Shown here: one piece after another, positions 16,900 to 26,428 of the stretch
How positions within the stretch are numbered: the first letter of the stretch is position 1
Layout of the letters: each line of letters opens with the position of its first letter
Source: Roseospira goensis
GTDB taxonomy: Bacteria > Pseudomonadota > Alphaproteobacteria > Rhodospirillales > Rhodospirillaceae
DNA length: 51,509 nucleotides
NCBI RefSeq assembly: GCF_014197795.1
Contig: NZ_JACIGI010000025.1
Coordinates: 1-51,509, forward strand
Direction: 5' to 3'
The notes under the pieces: generated by a model
Seen by the model: only the letters and a program-made list of their open reading frames with translations
Told to the model about the DNA's origin: nothing
Databases searched by the model: none
Program-made: the position numbers and the translations under genes

Positions 16900-18075
16900 C
16901 TAGCACACGCGCCGGCCGTCGCGCCACACCTCGCGCGGCAGCGGCACGCCGTCCGCTCGGGTCACCCGCACCAGGTCGGCGCGCTGGCCGACGGCGATGC
17001 GGCCGCGGTCGGGCAGGCCCACCATGTCGGCCACGTTGGCGCTGACCATGGCGACGCCGGTCGGCAGCGGCAGGTCGATCTCGTCCGCCAGGTGAAAGGC
17101 CGCCTGCAACAGGCTGGCCGGCACGTAGTCCGACGACAGGCCGTCCAGCAGGCCCTCGCAGGCCAGGTGCACGGCCGAGACGTTGCCGGAGTGCGAGCCG
17201 CCCCGGACCACGTTGGGGGCCCCCATAATGGTGCCCAGGCCGGCGGCATGGGCCGTGGCGGCGGCGGTCTCGGTGGTGGGGAACTCACTGATGGTGGCGC
17301 CTTCGGCGACGGCCTCCGCGACGTGGGCCTCGGTGGTGTCGTCGTGGGTGGCGAGGACGATGTCGGTGCGGCCCCGCACCATCGCCAGCACCTGCGCCCG
17401 GTGCTTGTGGGCATAGCGGGCCTGGTCCTCCAGGCGTTCGCGGATGCGGGCCTCGAACTCGGCGTCGGTCCACCCTTTGTCGCTGTCGAACTGGCGCAGC
17501 TTGGAGATGTCGGACCATTGCCGCTGGCCCGGCGTGTGGTCCATGAGCGAGACCAGCCGCACCATCGGGTCGGTGTGGTAGGGCTCGAAGATCTCGACCA
17601 CGCAGGGGTCGGCGACCTCGCAGCGCAGGTGCAGCCAGTGGTCGGCGCGCAGCACCCCCTCGGCCCGGGCGTGCTTCACGGCGGCGATCTGGTCGGCCAG
17701 CATCTGCCGGCGCATGGAGCCCTCGGAATACTGGCCGCAGGAGATGGCGTCGAACACCGTGGTGATGCCGCTGGCGGCGATCTGGGCGTCGTGGGCGACG
17801 ACGGCGGCCAGCGGCGACGGCCACAGCACGCCCGGCCGCGGCATGAAGTGCTTTTCCATGTGGTCGGTGTGCATCTCGACCAGGCCGGGCAACAGGTAGT
17901 CGTCCGCCAGGTCCACGGCGCCGGGGACGCGCGAGGGGGCGTCGTCCACGGCGGCGATGCGGCCGTCGCGCACCACCACGGTGGCGCGGGTCAGAACGTG
18001 GTCGGGGGTGACCACGCGGGCGTTGGTCAGGATCAGGTCGCCGGGCGCGGCGGCGGGCGTTGCGGGGCTGCTCAT
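16900..18075 (-). CDS. phnM: RPnTP hydrolase PhnM (C-P lyase pathway)
   Basis: Amidohydrolase-superfamily diphosphatase of 391 residues. It removes pyrophosphate from the ribose-triphosphonate intermediate, leaving ribose-1-phosphonate-5-phosphate for PhnJ. The metal-binding motif MHTDHMEKH has His at 69, 72 and 76. Further conserved segments are [11 protein letters not shown] and [12 protein letters not shown]. Its start overlaps the phnL stop (ATGA). No phnN separates it from phnL. Confidence 0.96.
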   Translation of the reverse strand: MSSPATPAAAPGDLILTNARVVTPDHVLTRATVVVRDGRIAAVDDAPSRVPGAVDLADDYLLPGLVEMHTDHMEKHFMPRPGVLWPSPLAAVVAHDAQIAASGITTVFDAISCGQYSEGSMRRQMLADQIAAVKHARAEGVLRADHWLHLRCEVADPCVVEIFEPYHTDPMVRLVSLMDHTPGQRQWSDISKLRQFDSDKGWTDAEFEARIRERLEDQARYAHKHRAQVLAMVRGRTDIVLATHDDTTEAHVAEAVAEGATISEFPTTETAAATAHAAGLGTIMGAPNVVRGGSHSGNVSAVHLACEGLLDGLSSDYVPASLLQAAFHLADEIDLPLPTGVAMVSANVADMVGLPDRGRIAVGQRADLVRVTRADGVPLPREVWRDGRRVC

Positions 18076-18797
18076 GCGGCTTCGGTCCGGGGGGTCAGGG
18101 TGAACAGACGGTCGCACACCGCCGCACGCACGGCGGCGTCGTGGAAGATGCCGACGACGGCTGCGCCGGCCTGCTTGGCCTCGGTGATGAGGGCGAGGAC
18201 GACGTCGCGGTTGTCGTTGTCGAGGGAGGCCGTGGGCTCGTCAAGCAACAGGATTGGGACATCGGCGACGAAGCCGCGGGCCACGTTGACACGCTGCTGC
18301 TCGCCGCCCGAGAACGTCGCCGGGGCCAGCGACCACAGCCGCTCCGGGATGTTCAGCCGGGTCAGCAGGGCGCCGGCACGGGCGCGGGCCTCGGCTTCGG
18401 ACGCCCCCCGCAGACGCAGCGGTTCGGCCACCACGTCCAGCGCCGGCACGCGCGGGATGACGCGCAGGAACTGGCTGACGTGGCCGACGGTGCGGCGGCG
18501 CACGTCCAGCACGACGCGCGCCGGGGCGGTCGCCATGTCGACCCAGTCCGGGCCGTGGCGCACCCACACATGGCCGGTGTCGAGGCGGTAGTTGGCGTAC
18601 AGGGCGCGCAGCAGGGTCGACTTCCCGGTGCCCGAGGGACCGTGCAGGCCGATGCATTCGCCGGCGTGCACGGTCAGGTCGAGGCCCTCGAACACCGGGA
18701 TGCGGGCGCCGCCCTGGGTGTGCAGCACGAAGGTCTTGCCCAGGCCCTCGGCCCGGATCATGGGGCGGGCGGCGGCGGGTGTCGGGTCGTGGGTCAT
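18072..18797 (-). CDS. phnL: C-P lyase complex ABC-type ATPase subunit PhnL
   Basis: ABC-ATPase of 241 residues associated with the PhnGHIJ core. Walker A is GPSGTGKS (53-60), the signature is [15 protein letters not shown] and Walker B is [12 protein letters not shown]. There is no partner permease, as expected for PhnK/PhnL. It overlaps phnK upstream and phnM downstream by 4 nt each. PhnL is told from PhnK by its [19 protein letters not shown] segment and by gene order. Confidence 0.95.
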   Translation of the reverse strand: MTHDPTPAAARPMIRAEGLGKTFVLHTQGGARIPVFEGLDLTVHAGECIGLHGPSGTGKSTLLRALYANYRLDTGHVWVRHGPDWVDMATAPARVVLDVRRRTVGHVSQFLRVIPRVPALDVVAEPLRLRGASEAEARARAGALLTRLNIPERLWSLAPATFSGGEQQRVNVARGFVADVPILLLDEPTASLDNDNRDVVLALITEAKQAGAAVVGIFHDAAVRAAVCDRLFTLTPRTEAA

Positions 18798-19618
18798 GCC
18801 TGCAGCACCGAGGAGACGAGGAGTTGGGTGTAGGGGTGGTGCGGGTCGTCCAGCACCTGGTCGGTCAGACCCTCTTCGACCACGCGGCCGTCCTTCATCA
18901 CCATCAGCCGGTGCGCCAACAGCCGCGCCACCGCCAGGTCGTGGGTGACGATGACCGCCGACAGGCCGAGGCGCGCCACCAGGTCGCGCAGCAGGTCGAG
19001 GAGGCGGGCCTGCACCGAGACGTCGAGGCCGCCGGTGGGCTCGTCCATGAACACCAGCCGTGGGCCGTTGACCAGCACGCGGGCGATCTGAAGGCGCTGC
19101 TGCATGCCGCCGGAAAAGCTGGCCGGGCGGTCGTCCAGGCGGGCCGGGTCGATCTCCACGCGGCTCAGCCAGTCCAGCGCCCGGGCGCGGATGTGGCCGT
19201 AGTGACGGGCGCCGACCGCCATTGGCCGTTCGCCGATGTTGGCGCCGGCGGAAACGCCCAGGCGCAGGCCGTCGCGCGGGTTCTGGCGGACAAAGCCCCA
19301 TTCGGTGCGCATCAGCAGCCGGCGCCGGCCCTCGGGCAGGGCGTGCACATCGGCCGGGCCCCACGCCTCGCTGTGGTAGGCGACGCGGCCGGTGGTCGGG
19401 GTCAGGCCGCCGGACAGGCAGCCCAGCAGGGTGGTCTTGCCGGAGCCGGACTCGCCCACCACGCCCAGGACCTCGCCGGGATGGAGGGTGAACGAGACGT
19501 CCCGGCAGCCGAGGCGGGGGCCGTACCACTTGCCGAGGCCCTCGACCGCCAGCAGCGGGGCCGCGGCGGTGGCGGGCACGGCCTGGGGATCGCGCGTGGC
19601 GGCGCAGGCGGCGGTCAT
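18794..19618 (-). CDS. phnK: C-P lyase complex ABC-type ATPase subunit PhnK
   Basis: ABC-ATPase of 274 residues that docks on PhnJ in the C-P lyase core complex. Walker A is GESGSGKT (55-62), the signature is [15 protein letters not shown] and Walker B is [12 protein letters not shown]. The C-terminal [18 protein letters not shown] resembles dipeptide-type ABC ATPases, as PhnK proteins do. About 20 N-terminal residues are extra and variable. Both ends overlap neighbouring genes by 4 nt. Confidence 0.95.
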   Translation of the reverse strand: MTAACAATRDPQAVPATAAAPLLAVEGLGKWYGPRLGCRDVSFTLHPGEVLGVVGESGSGKTTLLGCLSGGLTPTTGRVAYHSEAWGPADVHALPEGRRRLLMRTEWGFVRQNPRDGLRLGVSAGANIGERPMAVGARHYGHIRARALDWLSRVEIDPARLDDRPASFSGGMQQRLQIARVLVNGPRLVFMDEPTGGLDVSVQARLLDLLRDLVARLGLSAVIVTHDLAVARLLAHRLMVMKDGRVVEEGLTDQVLDDPHHPYTQLLVSSVLQA

Positions 19619-20541
19619 GCCCGGTCCTCCGTGCGGTCGCGCGCCACGGCCGACAGGGTCGCGCCGAGCGCGCCGGCGGCGGTGCTGTCGGCGGCCGGGC
19701 CACGGTGTCCGGCGTCGCGCCGGGTGGTGCAATACTCGCTGTCGGAGCACACGAACAGGCGCCCGCCGGTGTCGTCGGTCACCACCTCGTCCAGGTAGCT
19801 GTCGCCGGCCCCGCACAGGTCGCAGACGCGGTCCCAGCGCTGCACCTCGAACGGATGATCCTCGAAATCCAGGCTGACCACCGATGTGTAGGGCGGGATG
19901 GCGTAGAGGCGCTTTTCGCGGCCGGCGCCGAAAAGCTGGAGGAACGGGGCGTTGTGCATTTTCGGGTTGTCGAACTTGGGGATCGGCGACGGCGCCATGA
20001 CGTGGCGGCCGTTGACCCTGACCGGATAGTCGTAGGCGGTGGCGATGCGGCCGTGGCGGGCGATGTCCTCGTAGAGCTTGACGTGCATGACGCCGTAATC
20101 GGCCAGGGCGTGCATCTTGCGGGTCTCGGTCTCGCGCGGCTCCATGGACCGCAGCGGCTCCGGGATCGGCACCTGATAGATCAGGATCTGCCCGGTGGTC
20201 AGCGGGGTTTCGGGGATGCGGTGGCGGGTCTGGATCAGGGTGGCCTCGGCCGTCTTCTCGGTGGCGGCAACCCCGGTGACACGGCGGAAGAAGCGCCGGA
20301 TGGAGACGGCGTTGGTGGTGTCGTCGGCGCCCTGGTCGATCACCTTCAGCACGTCGTCGCGGCCGATGATGCTGGCGGTGACCTGGATGCCGCCGGTGCC
20401 CCAGCCGTAGGGCAGCGGCATCTCGCGGCCGGCGAACGGCACCTGATAGCCGGGGATGGCGACCGCCTTGAGCAGGGCGCGGCGGATCATGCGCTTGGTC
20501 TGGTCGTCCAGGTAGCCGAAGGTGATGGCGTCGGCGCTCAT
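19615..20541 (-). CDS. phnJ: Alpha-D-ribose 1-methylphosphonate 5-phosphate C-P lyase PhnJ
   Basis: Radical-SAM enzyme that breaks the carbon-phosphorus bond, releasing alkane and a cyclic ribose phosphate. It is 308 residues with the four conserved cysteines at 240, 243, 265 and 271 ([10 protein letters not shown] ... CSDSEYC), in the spacing known for PhnJ. The N-terminal half is also typical ([39 protein letters not shown]). The last 30 residues are an Ala/Asp-rich tail of low conservation. It overlaps phnI and phnK by 4 nt. Confidence 0.97.
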   Translation of the reverse strand: MSADAITFGYLDDQTKRMIRRALLKAVAIPGYQVPFAGREMPLPYGWGTGGIQVTASIIGRDDVLKVIDQGADDTTNAVSIRRFFRRVTGVAATEKTAEATLIQTRHRIPETPLTTGQILIYQVPIPEPLRSMEPRETETRKMHALADYGVMHVKLYEDIARHGRIATAYDYPVRVNGRHVMAPSPIPKFDNPKMHNAPFLQLFGAGREKRLYAIPPYTSVVSLDFEDHPFEVQRWDRVCDLCGAGDSYLDEVVTDDTGGRLFVCSDSEYCTTRRDAGHRGPAADSTAAGALGATLSAVARDRTEDRA

Positions 20542-21698
20542 GGCGTGGTCTCCGCGCTGGTGTTGTGCGGGGCGTCTTCCGGAGCGCCCTCCGGAGCGTC
20601 GTGGGAGACACCTTCGGCGGCGGCCCGGCGCAGCCGGCGCACCAGGTCCAACTCGGCCTGGAAGTCCACGTAGTGCGGCAGCTTGAGGTGTTGCACGAAG
20701 CCGCTGGCCTCGACCACGTCGGCGTGGGACAGCACGAACTCCTCGTCCTGGGCCGGGGCGGTGGCGGCCTCGTCCAGCTCGCGGTGGCGCAGGGCGCGGT
20801 CCACCAGGGCCATCGCCATCGCCTTGCGCTCGTTGTAGCCGAGTGTCAGGCCGTAGCCCCGGGTGAACTGGGGCGGCGCCGTCCGGCTGCCGGTGAACTG
20901 GTTGATCATCTGGCACTCGCAGACGGTGATGTCGCCGATGACCACCGGGAAGCCCAGGTCCTCGGGCACGATCTCCACCGCGACCTCGCCCACGCGGATC
21001 TCGCCGGCGAAGGGGTGGGTGCCGCCGTGGCCGCGCTGGGTGGAGTAGGCCAGCGACAGCAGAAACCCCTCGTCGCCGCGCGCCAGCGCCTGGAGCCGCG
21101 TGGCCCGGTCGGCCGGATAGGTGAGCGGGTCGCGGGTCAGGTCCGGCACCGGGGCGGTGGCCTCGTCGGCGGGCGCGGTCTCGGGCTCGATCAGGCCTTC
21201 GCCGCCCAGGATGTCGGCGACCCGCGGCATCGGCGCGTCGGGCGCGCGGCCGTCGTCCGGCGCGGCGGGCGCGGCCTCGGACGCCTGACCCTCGGCGGCC
21301 AGCGCGAAGTCCAGCAGGCGGTGGGTGTAGTCGAAGGTCGGCCCCAGCACCTGACCGCCGGGCAGATCCTTGAAGGCGGCGGAGACGCGCCGGCGCACCA
21401 CCATGTGGGCGGTGTCCACCGGTTCGCTGGCGGCCAGCCGGGGCAGGGTGGTGCGATAGGCGCGCAGCAGGAAGATGGCCTCGGCCACATCGCCCCACGC
21501 CTGCTTGAGGGCCAGCGCGGCCAGGTCGGGGTCGTAGAGCGCGCCCTCGGCCATGACCCGGGCGACCGCGAACCCCATCTGCGCGCGGATCTGCGCCACC
21601 GTCAGGGGCGGCACGGCGGGGTCGCCGCGCCGGGCGGCGGCCATCTGGCGGTGGGCGGCGTCGATGGCGGCTTCGCCGCCCTTCACGGCCACGTACAT
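20538..21698 (-). CDS. phnI: C-P lyase core subunit PhnI
   Basis: PhnI supports transfer of the phosphonate to ribose by displacing adenine from ATP, together with PhnG, PhnH and PhnL. It is 386 residues and opens with the family hallmark MYVAVKGGEAAIDAAHRQMA. FDYTHRLLDFAL, LAYSTQRGHGGTHPFAGEI and VCECQMINQF are further conserved stretches. Residues 137-200 are a looser Ala/Pro/Asp-rich part. The start is 4 nt after the phnH stop, and the stop overlaps phnJ. Confidence 0.96.
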   Translation of the reverse strand: MYVAVKGGEAAIDAAHRQMAAARRGDPAVPPLTVAQIRAQMGFAVARVMAEGALYDPDLAALALKQAWGDVAEAIFLLRAYRTTLPRLAASEPVDTAHMVVRRRVSAAFKDLPGGQVLGPTFDYTHRLLDFALAAEGQASEAAPAAPDDGRAPDAPMPRVADILGGEGLIEPETAPADEATAPVPDLTRDPLTYPADRATRLQALARGDEGFLLSLAYSTQRGHGGTHPFAGEIRVGEVAVEIVPEDLGFPVVIGDITVCECQMINQFTGSRTAPPQFTRGYGLTLGYNERKAMAMALVDRALRHRELDEAATAPAQDEEFVLSHADVVEASGFVQHLKLPHYVDFQAELDLVRRLRRAAAEGVSHDAPEGAPEDAPHNTSAETTP

Positions 21699-21702
21699 GG
21701 GC

Positions 21703-22320
21703 TCAGTCCTCCACCATCACGGAGCGGGGCAGGGCGGCCAGCCCGTCGGGGGCGGCCAGGACCACGTCCACCCCGTCGGGATAGAGCGCGGCGTTATCGG
21801 CCAGGGCAGGCCAGAACCCGTCCGCCAGTCCGACCGCCGACAGGCGCGCGTGATCGCGGATGCCGGGGCCGCTCAGGCGGTGTCCGTCCGGCCCGGTGCC
21901 GAGTCCCGCGACCTGGACGATGAGGGTGGCGGCCCGGTCGGGGTACTCCGGCGGGCCGAGCCGGAAGGGGGTCAGGTCGTCGAGGCTGGCGGCGTCCCCG
22001 ATCAGGGCGAAGGCGGCGGCGCCGGGATCGTCGACCAGCGGACACCCACAGTGGAAGCGCAACCAGGTGCGCACCGCCGGCCGGTCCAGCACCCGGTCCA
22101 GCCACACCGGGGTGTCGCCGTCGATCAGGGTGAGGGCGAGCGCGCCGGCCCAGGGGACCAGCGGCGGCGGCGGCGCCACTGGGACGGGGAGCGGCTGCAC
22201 GGTGCCCGGCCGGCTCATGGCGTCCAGTGCGGCGCGGAACAGGCGTTGGGTGTCATGCACCGGATCGGCCAGACCCGGGGCGGGGATGGCGGCGGCGTCG
22301 GCGTCGGCGAGATCGTGCAT
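21703..22320 (-). CDS. phnH: C-P lyase core subunit PhnH
   Basis: PhnH is part of the (PhnGHIJ)2 core and has a PLP-transferase-like fold without PLP. It is 205 residues. Typical elements are DPVHDTQRLFRAALDAMSRP near the N-terminus, WLRFHCGCPLVDDP in the middle and FWPALADNAALYPDGVDVVL near the end. It lies 6 nt after phnG and 4 nt before phnI. Confidence 0.95.
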   Translation of the reverse strand: MHDLADADAAAIPAPGLADPVHDTQRLFRAALDAMSRPGTVQPLPVPVAPPPPLVPWAGALALTLIDGDTPVWLDRVLDRPAVRTWLRFHCGCPLVDDPGAAAFALIGDAASLDDLTPFRLGPPEYPDRAATLIVQVAGLGTGPDGHRLSGPGIRDHARLSAVGLADGFWPALADNAALYPDGVDVVLAAPDGLAALPRSVMVED

Positions 22321-22326
22321 CGGGGC

Positions 22327-22821
22327 CTACTCCCCTCGGACCAGGGTGAAGAAATCGACCCGCGAGGCGGACGCTGCGGCTTGTGCCTGTCGCCGCGCGG
22401 CCGCCTGCGCTTCGGTCAGGGGCGTCACCAGGGTGGCGTCCAGCGTGGCGTGACGGGCCGGGTCCTGAAGCAGGGCGTCGAAGCAGGCGGCCAGTTCGGC
22501 GTGGCGCCGGTCGCGCCCCGCGACATAGCCGTGCCCGATCAGGGGGGCGCCCCCGACGGCGGGGAGGCTGACCGAGCAGCGGGTCAGGGTCACCTCGCCG
22601 AGATTGAAGCGGGGGCCGGTGCCACCGGTGCGGCCGCGGACCATGGCACTGCCGATCTCCGGGGGCCGCAGCAGGGTGACCGCCGGCGGGTCGGCCAGGG
22701 CGGCCCAGGCGGCCTCCAGCCGGGCGCGCGGCGCCCGCGCCAGCGCGGCCATCCAGCGCTGGCGCGTCGCCGTCGCCATCGCCATCGGTGCGGCGGGCTC
22801 GTCATGTGGGGACAGGGTCAT
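22327..22821 (-). CDS. phnG: C-P lyase core subunit PhnG
   Basis: Small core subunit of 164 residues. RQRWMAALARAPRARLEAAW matches PhnG openings, and FNLGEVTLTRCSVSL and GHGYVAGRDRRHAELAACFD are the conserved body. I chose ATG 22819-22821; the frame runs further upstream but crosses the presumed regulatory region. This is the first gene of the phn operon, divergent from phnF. Confidence 0.94.
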   Translation of the reverse strand: MTLSPHDEPAAPMAMATATRQRWMAALARAPRARLEAAWAALADPPAVTLLRPPEIGSAMVRGRTGGTGPRFNLGEVTLTRCSVSLPAVGGAPLIGHGYVAGRDRRHAELAACFDALLQDPARHATLDATLVTPLTEAQAAARRQAQAAASASRVDFFTLVRGE

Positions 22822-22921
22822 GCCTCGGGTCCTGGCACAGGGGGCCTCCATAGCGGGTGGTCTGGATCGAGCCGGTCGACACGGGGGCATCGCGGCCGGT
22901 GCGATGGATGACCGACCATAT

Positions 22922-22933
22922 TTGTATAGACAT
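22922..22933. promoter_or_regulatory. Probable PhnF operator between phnG and phnF
   Basis: TTGTATAGACAT lies in the divergent spacer. It shares the GTATAGAC core with the site I recall for mycobacterial PhnF (TGGTATAGACCA) and has GntR-like dyad symmetry (TGT ATAG ACA). The TATA-like hexamers read on each strand (TATAGA and TATACA) fall inside it, so binding could block both promoters. The match is by eye. Confidence 0.55.
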
Positions 22934-23047
22934 CCGGTCCACTGGTGATTACCGTAAACGTCCGACGGCCCGGCCCACAAGGACGGGGGTGTGAAGCTTT
23001 TGTGGAACGGGGGCGGCCGGCCCGTCGCCCGTGGAGAGTGCGGTGCG

Positions 23048-23770
23048 ATGGTCTTGCCCCGGCGCAGCGGCGTCGCCCTGTGGCGACAGGTCCAGATCCA
23101 CCTCGAACGCCAGATCTCGGACGGGTCGCTGCAACCGGGCGATCAACTCCCCACCGAGGCCCAGCTTGCGGCGCGATTCGGCGTCAACCGCCATACCGTC
23201 CGGCGGGCCCTGGCGGGCCTGGAGGACCGCGGCCTGATCCGGGTGGAGCAGGGCCGCGGCACCTTCGTGCAGGAGCCGGTTCTGGCCTACCGGGTGTCGG
23301 TGCGCACCCGCTTCACCGACAATGTGGCGGCCCAGAACCGGGTGCCCACGCGCTCGCTGGTCGAGGTGGGCGAGGGTCCGGCCGGCGCTTCGGTCGCCGC
23401 GGCCCTGGACGTTGCGCCACAGACCCGGCTGACACGCATCGTCATCGTCGGTGAGTGCGACGGGCACCGCATCAGCCACGGCGAGCACCTGTTCCCGGCG
23501 GCGCGGTTCCCCGGCCTGGCGGAGGCGTTCCGGGCCGAGCAGTCGATCACGCTGGCGCTGCGGCGCCTGGGGGTCCCGGATTACCACCGCAAGTGGACAC
23601 GGGTGATGGCCCGGATGCCGACGGGGCGCGAGGCCGACCTGTTGGAGCAGCCGCGCTCGCGCCCGGTGCTGGTGAGCGAGAGCGTCAACGTCGACCCCGA
23701 GGGCCGGCCGATCGAGTACGGACTGACCCGGTTCAACAGCGATTGGGTGCAGATCGTGTTCGAGCCGTGA
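23048..23770 (+). CDS. phnF: Phosphonate operon repressor PhnF (GntR/HutC family)
   Basis: About 240 residues. The N-terminal winged helix reads SGVALWRQVQIHLERQISDG and then LPTEAQLAARFGVNRHTVRR. The C-terminal UTRA ligand-binding domain (about 90-235) ends with RPIEYGLTRFNSDWVQIVFE, as in PhnF/HutC regulators. ATG 23048 is preceded by GGAGAG about 9 nt upstream. GTG 22991 is also in frame but lacks a ribosome-binding site. Its divergent position next to phnG and the operator-like site support local control of the phn genes. Confidence 0.93.
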   Translation: MVLPRRSGVALWRQVQIHLERQISDGSLQPGDQLPTEAQLAARFGVNRHTVRRALAGLEDRGLIRVEQGRGTFVQEPVLAYRVSVRTRFTDNVAAQNRVPTRSLVEVGEGPAGASVAAALDVAPQTRLTRIVIVGECDGHRISHGEHLFPAARFPGLAEAFRAEQSITLALRRLGVPDYHRKWTRVMARMPTGREADLLEQPRSRPVLVSESVNVDPEGRPIEYGLTRFNSDWVQIVFEP

Positions 23771-23951
23771 GAGGGGCGGCGGGGCGGTGTCTTGCCTTTG
23801 GCGGCGGCGGTGCCCACGTCCCTTGCGGTGTCCGCCGAGGCGCGCCGCGCGGCAATCCAACCGGGATGGCGGGCCGTACATGTCGGAACCCTGATCGCAG
23901 CCCCTGGAGGCGCTCGCCGGAAGCGCCCGCTCAAGCGAAGGACCCGCCACC

Positions 23952-24617
23952 ATGAGCCTCGACCGACCGATGGGTGCCCCTCGCCCCACCCTGGACTACC
24001 GCGACCCTGCTGGTGCCCCCGCCACGACCGACGCGGGCGACGTGGGGCCGCCGTCCCGTGACGAGGCCGAGCGGGCCGTGCGCACGCTGTTGCGCTGGGC
24101 CGGGGATGATCCCGACCGCGAAGGGCTGGTGGACACGCCGAAGCGGGTGGCAGCGGCCTTCGAGGAGTTCTTCGCCGGCTACCGGGAGGATCCGGAGGAC
24201 ATGCTTCGGCGTACCTTCGAGGAGGTCGAGGGCTACGACGAAATGGTCGTGCTCCGGGATATCCGGCTCGAATCCCACTGCGAGCACCACATGGTGCCGA
24301 TCATCGGCAAGGCCCACGTGGCCTACCTGCCGAACACCCGGGTGGTGGGCATCTCCAAGCTGGCGCGGGTCGTCGATGCCTATGCCAAGCGGTTCCAGAT
24401 CCAGGAGAAGATGACGGCCCAGATCGCCAACACGATCGCGGACGTGCTGCAGCCGAAGGGCGTCGCGGTGGTGATCGAGGCCGCGCATCAATGCATGACG
24501 ACGCGCGGCGTGCACAAGCCCGGCGTGACCATGGTGACCAGCCGCATGTTGGGCGCGTTCCGCACCTGCTCCGACACCCGCCGCGAGTTCCTGTCCATGA
24601 TCCACGGCCGCGACTGA
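23952..24617 (+). CDS. folE: GTP cyclohydrolase I
   Basis: Makes dihydroneopterin triphosphate from GTP for folate synthesis. It is 221 residues with zinc ligands Cys110 and His113 (ESHCEHHM) and Cys181 (QCMTTRG). The first 35 residues are a Pro/Ala-rich lead. The bactofilin gene begins 126 nt later. The 181 nt before it, after phnF, hold no gene. Confidence 0.97.
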   Translation: MSLDRPMGAPRPTLDYRDPAGAPATTDAGDVGPPSRDEAERAVRTLLRWAGDDPDREGLVDTPKRVAAAFEEFFAGYREDPEDMLRRTFEEVEGYDEMVVLRDIRLESHCEHHMVPIIGKAHVAYLPNTRVVGISKLARVVDAYAKRFQIQEKMTAQIANTIADVLQPKGVAVVIEAAHQCMTTRGVHKPGVTMVTSRMLGAFRTCSDTRREFLSMIHGRD

Positions 24618-24743
24618 CCGGCCGCTGGCGCTGGGGCGCCTGCGGCCCCGGCCCACTCCTTGGGCTGTGCCCAGGCTGCTCCACCCTGTTCAAGCGTCCT
24701 GCGTTTGGGTAGACTGACGGTCCCCGGTACAAGCAGGATCGCC

Positions 24744-25190
24744 ATGAAAAAGTCAGTCTTCGCCGCCGACCTGCGCGTCCTTGGGGACGTGGTCAGCAAG
24801 GGGGACCTGGACGTTCACGGGCACGTCGAGGGGACGATCAGCGTCAAGGACCTCGTGGTCGCCCGTGGCGCAACCGTCGACGGTCGTGTTCGGGCCGCGT
24901 CGGCCGATGTGGCCGGCCGGATTCACGGGCGGCTCGACTGCGACCGCGCGGCGATCGAGTCGTCGGGCTGTGTCGAAGGCGACGTCGCCTATAAGAGCCT
25001 GTCCATGGTGGCCGGCGGCATCCTGAACGCGCATTGCGTGCCGACGCAGGGCAACGCCACAGTTGCTGAATCGGTGGCCAAGGCGGCCGCGTCGACCGAC
25101 GCGGCCGATGCAGCCGGCAGCCCACGCGCGCGCTCCGACCGGCCGGGGGCCGCCGCTCCGGTCCAGGCCGCGGTCGGCGCCACGCTCTGA
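24744..25190 (+). CDS. Bactofilin-family cytoskeletal protein
   Basis: This encodes 148 residues. Residues 8-105 have the bactofilin beta-helix pattern of short repeats rich in Gly, Val and Asp (VLGDVVSKGDLDVHGHVEGT, VAGRIHGRLDCDRAAIESSG). The C-terminus is an Ala-rich disordered tail. Bactofilins polymerise without nucleotide and shape the cell envelope or anchor enzymes. GCAGGA lies about 8 nt before ATG 24744. The usual LytM/M23 peptidase partner is not adjacent. Confidence 0.82.
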   Translation: MKKSVFAADLRVLGDVVSKGDLDVHGHVEGTISVKDLVVARGATVDGRVRAASADVAGRIHGRLDCDRAAIESSGCVEGDVAYKSLSMVAGGILNAHCVPTQGNATVAESVAKAAASTDAADAAGSPRARSDRPGAAAPVQAAVGATL

Positions 25191-25442
25191 TCCACCCGCT
25201 GATCGACCGGCAAAGTGGTGAGCGGGGTGGGTCGGCCGTGTGGCGCGGGGCCGCGCCGCGATTCCCGGTTTCGGCGCGCCCGCGCCCGTGATAAGTCCAC
25301 GCTGCGGGGCCGGGTCCGCGCATCCCGTGTCCGGTCGCCGTTCACCGTCTGACCTCACAAAGGAGGGAGGGGGCGGCTCTCGCGCCGACGATGCCTGCGG
25401 GTCTCGGTGTGGCAGGGGCCGGCGCCGCTCCGTCAAGCGCCG

Positions 25443-26396
25443 ATGCGATTTCTGGACTTCGAACGCCCCATCGCCGAACTGGAAGGCAAGATCGCCGAGT
25501 TGCGCCACCTGGGCGACGCCGACGGCATGAACATCGTCGAGGAGGTGGGCCGCCTTCAGCAAAAGGTGGAGAAGCAGCTTCATGCCACCTACGCCCGCCT
25601 CACGCCGTGGCAGAAGACGCATGTGGCCCGCCATCCGGACCGGCCGCACTGCCGGCATTACATCGCGCGCCTGATTGAGGACTTCACGCCCCTGGCCGGT
25701 GACCGTGCGTTCGCCGAGGATCAGGCCATCATCGGCGGTCTGGGCCGTTTCCGGGGTCAGGCCGTGGTGGTGATCGGCCAGGAGAAGGGCCACGACACCG
25801 AAAGCCGCGTCGCCCACAACTTCGGCATGCCGCGCCCGGAGGGCTACCGCAAGGCGCAGCGCCTCATGCGCCTGGCGGAGCGCTTCGGGCTGCCGGTGAT
25901 CTCGCTGGTGGATACGGCGGGGGCCTTCCCCGGCAAGGGGGCCGAGGAGCGCGGCCAGGCCGAGGCCATCGCGCGCGCCACCGAGACCTGCCTGGACCTG
26001 CGCGTGCCCCTGCTGTCCTGCATCATCGGCGAGGGCGGCTCGGGCGGCGCCATCGCACTGGCGGCCGGCAACGTGGTGCTGATGCTGGAGCATGCCATCT
26101 ATTCGGTGATCTCACCCGAGGGCTGCGCTTCCATCCTGTGGCGCAGCGGCGACAAGGCCCAGGACGCCGCCGATGCCCTGAAGCTGACGGCGCAGGACCT
26201 GGAGACGCACGGTGTGATCGACGGCATCGTCAAGGAGCCGCTGGGCGGCGCCCATCGCGATCCCGAAGGCGCCATCGACGCCGTCGGTGCCGCCCTGGAG
26301 CAGCACCTGGGCACGCTGCTGCCGCTGTCCGGCGATGCCGTGCGGACGCGGCGGCGGTCGCGTTTCCTGGCGATCGGGCGCCAGGGCGTCGCCTGA
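25443..26396 (+). CDS. accA: Acetyl-CoA carboxylase carboxyltransferase subunit alpha
   Basis: Alpha subunit of the carboxyltransferase that forms malonyl-CoA for fatty-acid synthesis. It is 317 residues, opening FLDFERPIAELEGKIAELRH. GQEKGHDTESRVAHNFGMP, LVDTAGAFPGKGAEERGQAE and IGEGGSGGAIAL are family signatures. I chose ATG 25443 by alignment with the usual N-terminus. The 252-nt spacer upstream contains AAAGGAGGGAGG, too far from this start to serve it. Confidence 0.97.
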   Translation: MRFLDFERPIAELEGKIAELRHLGDADGMNIVEEVGRLQQKVEKQLHATYARLTPWQKTHVARHPDRPHCRHYIARLIEDFTPLAGDRAFAEDQAIIGGLGRFRGQAVVVIGQEKGHDTESRVAHNFGMPRPEGYRKAQRLMRLAERFGLPVISLVDTAGAFPGKGAEERGQAEAIARATETCLDLRVPLLSCIIGEGGSGGAIALAAGNVVLMLEHAIYSVISPEGCASILWRSGDKAQDAADALKLTAQDLETHGVIDGIVKEPLGGAHRDPEGAIDAVGAALEQHLGTLLPLSGDAVRTRRRSRFLAIGRQGVA

Positions 26397-26428
26397 GGCG
26401 GCGTCTCGCCGGTCAAGGAGGTTCCGCC

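Noticed and set aside
25355-25442. Strong Shine-Dalgarno-like AAAGGAGGGAGG upstream of accA
   Set aside because: No start codon lies at a suitable distance in a coding-like frame; ATG 25390 and accA ATG 25443 are too far.
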